Assembly (NCBI GenBank): GCA_005879065.1
Contig: VBLU01000120.1
Location: 1-9,708 of the forward strand
Reading direction: 5' to 3'
Length of the DNA: 9,708 nt
Origin: Methanobacteriota archaeon
GTDB taxonomy: Archaea; Thermoplasmatota; Thermoplasmata; RBG-16-68-12
A program made the translations under genes and the position numbers. Shown here piece after piece: positions 5,788 through 9,708 of the stretch (position 1 is its first letter; each line of letters starts with the position of its first letter). The notes under the pieces are model-generated. The model made no database searches. It was not told the DNA's origin and worked only from the letters and a program-made list of their open reading frames with translations.

Positions 5788-6909
5788 ATGCCACGAATCA
5801 CACGACAGGAGGGTGGCACGCGAATCGTCCTCGGTCCCGGGGCCGTCCAGGATCTGCGACCCCTTCTCCGCGAACTCGGCTCGACGCGCCCGTATCTGGT
5901 GACGGGACCGCACCTCGCGGGTGGACCGGTTGGCGCTCGAGTCCGCGAAGCCCTCGGTGACGGACTGGTGGGGACCTATTCGCAATCGCGGCCTCATGTG
6001 CCCGAAGCGACCGCGGAGGAAGTCGCAGAGGAGGCCCGCTCCCGGAAGGCGGACGCCCTCGTCGGGCTCGGCGGTGGCAGCCCCATCGGGACGGCCAAGG
6101 CCGCCGCCTTCCGACTCCAGGAGGCGAGCGGTTCGATTCGGGGACCCGGCTGCTTCGTCGCCGCGGTGCCGACGACGTATGCGGGATCCGAGGTCACTCC
6201 GGTCTTCGGGACGACCGATCTGGACCGCGGTCGCAAGAGCGTGGTCCGAAGCGATCCGATCCGTCCGCGGCTCGCGCTGTACGATCCCGAGCTGGCACTC
6301 GAGACGCCCCCGGATCTGACGGCCTCGACGGGCGTCAACGCCCTCGCGCATTGCGTCGAGGCGCTGTACTCGAAGGACGCCGGACAAGAGGAGCGGGCCA
6401 CGGCTTTGCGGGCTGCGGGGCGGATCCTTGAGACGCTGCCGCGGGCGGTGGAGGAGCCGAGGAATCTGATGTACCGCTATCGGATGTTCGAGGGTTCCAT
6501 GGAGGCGGGACTCGTCCTCGCGAAGGCGGGCATGGGCGTCCATCACGGCCTCTGCCACGTCCTCGGCGGACGGTACAACGCACCGCACGGCGTCCTAAAC
6601 GGGATCATCCTGCCGCACGCGATGCGGTTCAACCTGCCGATTGCGGGGAAAGCGTACCGCGAGTTGGCCCCTCTGTTGCATGTTCCGTCCACCCGCTCCG
6701 GAGACGCGGCTCTCGGGGAAAACGTCTGCCAGGCGACCTCGGAATTCATCCGGGGCCTCGGGCTCCCGCAACGCCTGCGGGATCTCGGGATTGCGAAGGC
6801 GGACCTGCCGTCGATTGCAGCCGAGGCGTTGGAGAGCAAATCCGTTCGAGCGAATCCTCGACCCGTTACGGTCGACGGCGCGTTGGAGATCCTCCTTGCA
6901 GCGTGGTGA
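5788..6909 (+). CDS. Maleylacetate reductase-type iron-ADH-fold dehydrogenase
   Basis: A 373-residue protein of the iron-containing alcohol dehydrogenase fold. An N-terminal dinucleotide-binding domain has LGGGSPIGTAKA (residues about 94-105) and VPTTYAGSEVTP (127-138); the C-terminal helical domain has TGVNALAHCVEALY (181-194), HHGLCHVLGG (252-261) and APHG (265-268). These match maleylacetate reductases, which reduce maleylacetate to 3-oxoadipate with NAD(P)H late in hydroquinone, hydroxyquinol and chlorocatechol breakdown. N184 replaces the metal-binding Asp of true Fe-alcohol dehydrogenases (DALAH), as is usual in metal-independent maleylacetate reductases. ATG 5788 gives the normal family length; an in-frame TTG at 5767 is less likely. 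It sits on the same strand as the hydroquinone dioxygenase genes, from which it is separated by one opposed gene, and ends two bases from that gene's stop. Confidence 0.85.
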   Translation: MPRITRQEGGTRIVLGPGAVQDLRPLLRELGSTRPYLVTGPHLAGGPVGARVREALGDGLVGTYSQSRPHVPEATAEEVAEEARSRKADALVGLGGGSPIGTAKAAAFRLQEASGSIRGPGCFVAAVPTTYAGSEVTPVFGTTDLDRGRKSVVRSDPIRPRLALYDPELALETPPDLTASTGVNALAHCVEALYSKDAGQEERATALRAAGRILETLPRAVEEPRNLMYRYRMFEGSMEAGLVLAKAGMGVHHGLCHVLGGRYNAPHGVLNGIILPHAMRFNLPIAGKAYRELAPLLHVPSTRSGDAALGENVCQATSEFIRGLGLPQRLRDLGIAKADLPSIAAEALESKSVRANPRPVTVDGALEILLAAW

Positions 6910-6911
6910 AT

Positions 6912-7643
6912 CTAGCCCCACGAACGGCGGACGAACTCGCGAACCTCACGGAGGTCGGAGACGATCGGGGTGGACTTCGGCGGCGGATCTCCGGAGGCGC
7001 CCGGTCTTCGGAGGAGGACGGAGCCCATGCCGACGGACGTCGAGCCCACGACATCCTCGATGTACGAATCTCCCACGTGCAGGAGGTTCTCCGGAGGGAG
7101 TCCCAGGTATCGGATCGCCCGTTGGAAGATCGATCGAGACGGTTTGTATCGTTGCTCTTCCTCCGACGTCACGATGAACGTGAAGGACAGCCCGTTGTTA
7201 TGGAGCGCGTCCAGGAGCACCATCGTGTCCATGTTCGACACGATGGCCATCGGGACGTCCCTCTCGAATTCTTGAAGGACCGCGTGGACCTCCGGATACG
7301 CCTGCACATGGCGGTACTCGTCGAACGCTTCGTCGATGCAGGCGTCCACGTCACCTCGGATTCCGAATCGGGTGAACCATTCGTCGAAGGCCCTTCGGTG
7401 CGCTTCCCGAAATGCCACGAACGGATCCGCGGCGTATTGGGTGTGGAGGCTCTTCCGCCAGAGATCGTGCGCGACCCGATCGACCGGCTTGCCATGATCC
7501 GCGAGGAGCCGCACGAGGACCTGGGGCACCGTGTCGGGGCCGCCTTGGAGCAACGCCCCAAATGCGTCGAGGCTCAGGCCGCGATAGCCGCGGAGGTTCT
7601 TCGGCGCGACGACGAAGCGCGTGCCGCCGCCCGCCGCAGCCAC
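6912..7643 (-). CDS. HAD-superfamily hydrolase (subfamily IA, haloacid-dehalogenase-like)
   Basis: A 243-residue HAD protein. Motif I is LDAFGALL with nucleophile D26; motif II is VSNMD with S136; motif III is K167 in RYKPS; motif IV is GDSYIEDVVGS with D192 and D197. A helical cap (about 38-115) between motifs I and II is typical of subfamily IA. Residue 28, normally the second Asp that acts as general acid in HAD phosphatases, is Phe, as in DxYGT-type haloacid dehalogenases and some other IA members, so phosphatase activity should not be assumed. GTG 7643 is favoured because the AT box at 7666-7678 is about 28 bases upstream; GTG 7661 would add six residues. It is divergent from pnpC and shares its promoter region, and is convergent with the maleylacetate reductase gene (2-base gap). 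Confidence 0.82.
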   Translation of the reverse strand: MAAAGGGTRFVVAPKNLRGYRGLSLDAFGALLQGGPDTVPQVLVRLLADHGKPVDRVAHDLWRKSLHTQYAADPFVAFREAHRRAFDEWFTRFGIRGDVDACIDEAFDEYRHVQAYPEVHAVLQEFERDVPMAIVSNMDTMVLLDALHNNGLSFTFIVTSEEEQRYKPSRSIFQRAIRYLGLPPENLLHVGDSYIEDVVGSTSVGMGSVLLRRPGASGDPPPKSTPIVSDLREVREFVRRSWG

Positions 7644-7665
7644 GAATCGCCGCGAGAGCACCGGC

Positions 7666-7678
7666 GATAATAAAGAGT
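7666..7678. promoter_or_regulatory. Shared AT-rich promoter element between the HAD and pnpC genes
   Basis: The only AT-rich sequence in the divergent gap reads CGATAATAAAGAG on the plus strand and CTCTTTATTATCG on the minus strand. On the minus strand it stands about 28 bases before GTG 7643, fitting a leaderless HAD transcript. On the plus strand it would start transcription near 7697, leaving a leader of about 54 bases before ATG 7751. Both genes may therefore depend on one element and could be regulated together. Confidence 0.5.
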
Positions 7679-7750
7679 CACTCGCCGGAGGGCACCATCA
7701 TCCCCACCGTGGAATTGTCGGAGGGCCAACGTTCAAGACCGATTCCGGCC

Positions 7751-8245
7751 ATGACGGACCGGGAAATCTCGATGGTCCAGACGGGGAGCATGCAGAAGTA
7801 CACGAAGGGGAACCTGCTGCTGATCAACGACAAGCCCCTGAACTATGCGATGTCGAACATCTTCGAGATCGGGGCGACCTGGCCCAAGTCGTACGATCGG
7901 GTCGTGATCGGGAAGAACGGGCCCTACGTGCTGGCGTGCTTCCGGGCCGAAGGCGAGGACAAGACGTGGTGGTACATGCCCCACGACGAATACGTGGTCC
8001 TGGTCGAGGGCGAGATGACGATCGAATACAAGGAACCGCGGGACGAGATCGCGCCGGGGCCGCACAAGACCGTCACCGGGACGGACATGGGCTCCATGGT
8101 CCTCCGGGACGGCAGCCTCGCGTCGCTCCCCGCGAAAATCGCGTACCGGATGCGCGCGCCGAAGAAGTCGCTCGCGCTCCTGCAGACGAAGCACAGCGAA
8201 TGGCTCACGTACGCTTGGGAAGACATCTGCCTCACGGAGGCGTGA
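7751..8245 (+). CDS. pnpC: Hydroquinone 1,2-dioxygenase, small subunit (PnpC/HapC)
   Basis: A 164-residue cupin-fold protein, the size of the 18-kDa small subunit of two-subunit hydroquinone dioxygenases. The cupin core is KTWWYMPHDEYVVLVEGEMTIEY (residues 71-93), with strands continuing to the C-terminal WLTYAWEDICL. The usual HxH...E metal motif is degenerate (a single H in MPHDE), which agrees with the known PnpC, whose cupin pocket cannot hold iron; it acts as the partner of the catalytic large subunit. The assignment rests on this together with the diagnostic large subunit two bases downstream. ATG 7751 is used; an in-frame GTG at 7709 would add 14 residues of low conservation character. 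Alone, this gene would only be called a cupin-domain protein. Confidence 0.8.
   Translation: MTDREISMVQTGSMQKYTKGNLLLINDKPLNYAMSNIFEIGATWPKSYDRVVIGKNGPYVLACFRAEGEDKTWWYMPHDEYVVLVEGEMTIEYKEPRDEIAPGPHKTVTGTDMGSMVLRDGSLASLPAKIAYRMRAPKKSLALLQTKHSEWLTYAWEDICLTEA
8236..8240 (+). promoter_or_regulatory. Ribosome-binding site of pnpD
   Basis: GGAGG lies seven bases before ATG 8248, inside the last codons of pnpC, whose TGA stop (8243-8245) is two bases from the start. This fixes the pnpD start and shows tightly coupled, equimolar expression of the two subunits. It contrasts with the leaderless first genes of operons in this window. Confidence 0.8.
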
Positions 8246-8247
8246 CT

Positions 8248-9231
8248 ATGGTCACCGAGACGCAACACCTCGTCGAAGCGCAGAAGGCGAACGAACTCGG
8301 CTACAAGAGCTTCCGACTCGGAGGGTACACGTTCGAACGGAACGCGTACTTCACCGTCATCCACTATCCGGGCGGCGAATACCACATGCCCGTGGGCGAA
8401 TTCCTGCGGGCCGTCCAACGGGACATCGGTTGGAACTTCTTCTACGGCATGGTGAAGTTCGACCAGGTCTTCGGGACGTTCAACTTCTACGACAACGGCG
8501 TGGACATGTTCGTCGGGAAGTACAACGACGCGTGGCAGAAGGCCGGGAAGGCGTACAGCGAGATGTTTCCGAACGAACGGATCAGCGCGACGTTGAAGGC
8601 GATCCTGGAGGACTGGGTCCCGCCGGACTTCAATCCCTGGGCGGCGCCTCGGGAGACCGGGAGCCCGTTCGGCCGGAAGCGCGGCGGTCCCCACCCCGCG
8701 ATCTTCCGCAAACGCATCGTGACGAAGACGATGATCAAGGAGCCGCGGACGGACGCGACCCACCCGGTGAACGAGGCCTTCAAAGGACTCCAAGGCAAGG
8801 ACGGCGAGATGAAGATCAAACCGGAATTCAAGGAGCGGTTCGGGCTGCTCAACCTGTACGACTACTTGGCCCGGAACGATGTGACGTGGAATCCGGAGAT
8901 CGTGTCGGCCGTGGAATACAGCCTCTTCTGCCCGACCACGGAGGAATACATCCTGCCGATCACACACGGGAACGACCGCGTGGAATGGTTCCTTCTCCTG
9001 AACGGCCAGATTTCGATGGAGATCCGGGATCGCGACACGGGCGTCCTGCGGGCCTACCTGCACATGAAGCCGGGCGACTGTTGCGCGATGCCCGCGGACA
9101 TCTCCCACAACCTCTGGGCGCCGGAGCGGTCCATGTTGCTCGTCTGGGAGAACGGCAATCCCGAGCTGCCGGAGTTGATCCGCCTCGGCAAGACGCCGAC
9201 GACGCCGCTCCAAGAATTCGGACTGTCGTAA
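8248..9231 (+). CDS. pnpD: Hydroquinone 1,2-dioxygenase, large catalytic subunit (PnpD/HapD)
   Basis: A 327-residue protein matching the 38-kDa large subunit. It opens the ring of hydroquinone with O2 to 4-hydroxymuconic semialdehyde in the cytoplasm. The C-terminal cupin domain (about 222-305) carries THGNDRVEWF with H240, N242 and E246, and MPADISHNLWAP with H287. In the published PnpD structure the iron ligands are H256, N258, E262 and H303; the offsets +2, +6 and +47 are identical here, including the unusual Asn ligand. The N-terminal part (1 to about 200) is the separate domain characteristic of PnpD, with GGYTFERNAYFTVIHYPGGE and a long helical region. It follows pnpC by two bases with a good ribosome-binding site. 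Ring substituents on the natural substrate cannot be judged. Homologous cupin dioxygenases lack the Asn ligand, so confidence in the family is high. Confidence 0.88.
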   Translation: MVTETQHLVEAQKANELGYKSFRLGGYTFERNAYFTVIHYPGGEYHMPVGEFLRAVQRDIGWNFFYGMVKFDQVFGTFNFYDNGVDMFVGKYNDAWQKAGKAYSEMFPNERISATLKAILEDWVPPDFNPWAAPRETGSPFGRKRGGPHPAIFRKRIVTKTMIKEPRTDATHPVNEAFKGLQGKDGEMKIKPEFKERFGLLNLYDYLARNDVTWNPEIVSAVEYSLFCPTTEEYILPITHGNDRVEWFLLLNGQISMEIRDRDTGVLRAYLHMKPGDCCAMPADISHNLWAPERSMLLVWENGNPELPELIRLGKTPTTPLQEFGLS

Positions 9232-9259
9232 GCGGCCCGTTCGGACCGCAGGACCGCCG

Positions 9260-9586
9260 ATGCCGAGTCCCCTCGTGAATCGATATGCGGTCTACGTGCA
9301 GCTCGCCGACCGAGGGAAAGTGCGGGAGCCCATCTCCCGGAAACCGAGCCTCCTGCTGGCGGTCGAGGGCTGCATCTCCGCCTACGAGACGACCGGCCAC
9401 GAGTCCTACGTGATTGAGGACAGCCGACCGACGAGGGCCTTCACCGTGGGACGCCGGCTGCTCCTCGCGTGCGTCTTCCTCCGGGCGAATGATCGCCCAC
9501 GATATTTCGAGGTCCTGAACCAACTCGATCGGTCGGGGGACCAACGGACGTTCGAATCGCTCCTAGCGGATTCCGCTCCCCTCTGA
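9260..9586 (+). CDS. Small protein of unknown function in the pnpCD operon
   Basis: A 108-residue soluble protein that I do not recognise. It starts with ATG 9260, 28 bases after pnpD, with a weak AGGA six bases upstream, so it is probably cotranscribed. The sequence is rich in charged residues, has no signal peptide or membrane helix, and is predicted mainly helical in its second half (RAFTVGRRLLLACVFLRAN, then YFEVLNQLDR and FESLLADS). A YETTGHESYVIEDS stretch in the middle is likely a loop or strand pair. Codon use is like that of its neighbours. Position suggests a role linked to the dioxygenase, such as regulation, iron supply or maturation, but nothing in the sequence proves it. Confidence 0.6.
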   Translation: MPSPLVNRYAVYVQLADRGKVREPISRKPSLLLAVEGCISAYETTGHESYVIEDSRPTRAFTVGRRLLLACVFLRANDRPRYFEVLNQLDRSGDQRTFESLLADSAPL

Positions 9587-9618
9587 GGCCGGGCGACGCC
9601 GGATTCGCGCACCCCGCA

Positions 9619-9640
9619 GTTATAGTTAAATAACTATAAC
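9619..9640. promoter_or_regulatory. Perfect palindrome overlapping a promoter (probable operator)
   Basis: Arms GTTATAGTTA (9619-9628) and TAACTATAAC (9631-9640) are perfect inverted repeats separated by two A. The centre, GTTAAATAAC, is also a good archaeal TATA box, 27 bases before ATG 9656. A dimeric regulator bound here would block the basal transcription factors. No T-rich terminator is seen between the preceding gene and this site. Confidence 0.7.
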
Positions 9641-9655
9641 AGGATGGCGTGGGAC

Positions 9656-9708
9656 ATGCAAGTCGGCTGTGGCGTATACACGCACACGGTTCGTGGGAAG
9701 CGGTATCT
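9656..9708 (+). CDS. Start of a leaderless gene, unknown product (partial)
   Basis: The first 17 codons and part of the next lie in the window and read MQVGCGVYTHTVRGKRY. ATG 9656 is 27 bases after the centre of the TATA-like palindrome, fitting a leaderless transcript; an in-frame ATG at 9644 would add four residues but is too close to the TATA box. The alternating VxxGVYTHTVRGKRY suggests beta strands with basic residues. The product cannot be named from this fragment. Confidence 0.5.
   Translation, partial: MQVGCGVYTHTVRGKRY

Noticed and set aside
5590..6588. Upstream extension of the cupredoxin frame to 6588 on the minus strand
   Set aside because: The extra N-terminal part is antisense to the maleylacetate reductase and Arg/Pro-rich. 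The signal peptide and the TATA box at 5613-5619 fix the real start at 5589.
7621..8247. Upstream extension of the pnpD frame
   Set aside because: It runs out of frame through pnpC and encodes low-complexity Arg/Gly-rich sequence. The GGAGG at 8236-8240 marks ATG 8248 as the start.
7924..9213. A 429-codon open frame on the minus strand across pnpC and pnpD
   Set aside because: It lies antisense to both dioxygenase genes, gives an Arg/His/Val-rich sequence without recognisable motifs, and has no promoter or ribosome-binding site.
1..9708. Insertion sequences, integrase genes, tRNA or rRNA genes
   Set aside because: I saw no transposase or recombinase motifs, no terminal inverted repeats with target duplications, and no cloverleaf or rRNA-like sequence.

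Overview
The window looks like a chromosomal segment of a high-GC archaeon, most plausibly an uncultured soil or sediment member of Thermoplasmatota. The reasons are TATA boxes placed about 26 bases before start codons (leaderless genes at 1617, 5589, 7643 and 9656), a VapBC pair, tandem winged-helix regulators, and membrane-anchored cupredoxins. The lineage is an inference; no rRNA or ribosomal gene is present to test it.

Left part (1-1700): the start of a secreted or membrane protein on the minus strand; a two-gene plus-strand unit (small three-helix membrane protein, then a tandem winged-helix regulator); and, convergent with it, a vapB-vapC toxin-antitoxin pair. vapB has a leaderless promoter with a 20-bp near-palindrome lying over and just downstream of the TATA box.

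Middle (1719-5620), all minus strand: a 712-residue surface-anchored protein made mostly of 25 tandem repeats of exactly 21 residues, each starting with a calcium-loop-like DxNxDGxxE, with a hairpin plus U-rich terminator behind it; an alpha/beta hydrolase of the KANL3/Tex30 (dienelactone-hydrolase-like) type; and a two-domain cupredoxin locus in which the second domain is split off by a frame change and lacks the part that carries the first copper histidine.

Right part (5788-9586): a maleylacetate-reductase-type dehydrogenase, a HAD-superfamily hydrolase on the opposite strand, and the two subunits of a hydroquinone 1,2-dioxygenase (PnpC/PnpD, also HapC/HapD), followed by a small unknown gene. 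The large subunit keeps the iron ligands of PnpD at their exact spacing (H240, N242, E246, H287). Together with the reductase this suggests aerobic ring cleavage of hydroquinone and onward conversion of maleylacetate to 3-oxoadipate; the aldehyde dehydrogenase needed between them is not in the window. The window ends with a perfect 10+10 bp palindrome overlapping the promoter of a truncated leaderless gene.

The most notable items are the PnpCD system in a probable archaeon and the indel-free 25 x 21 repeat protein with an additional four-unit (252-bp) periodicity.
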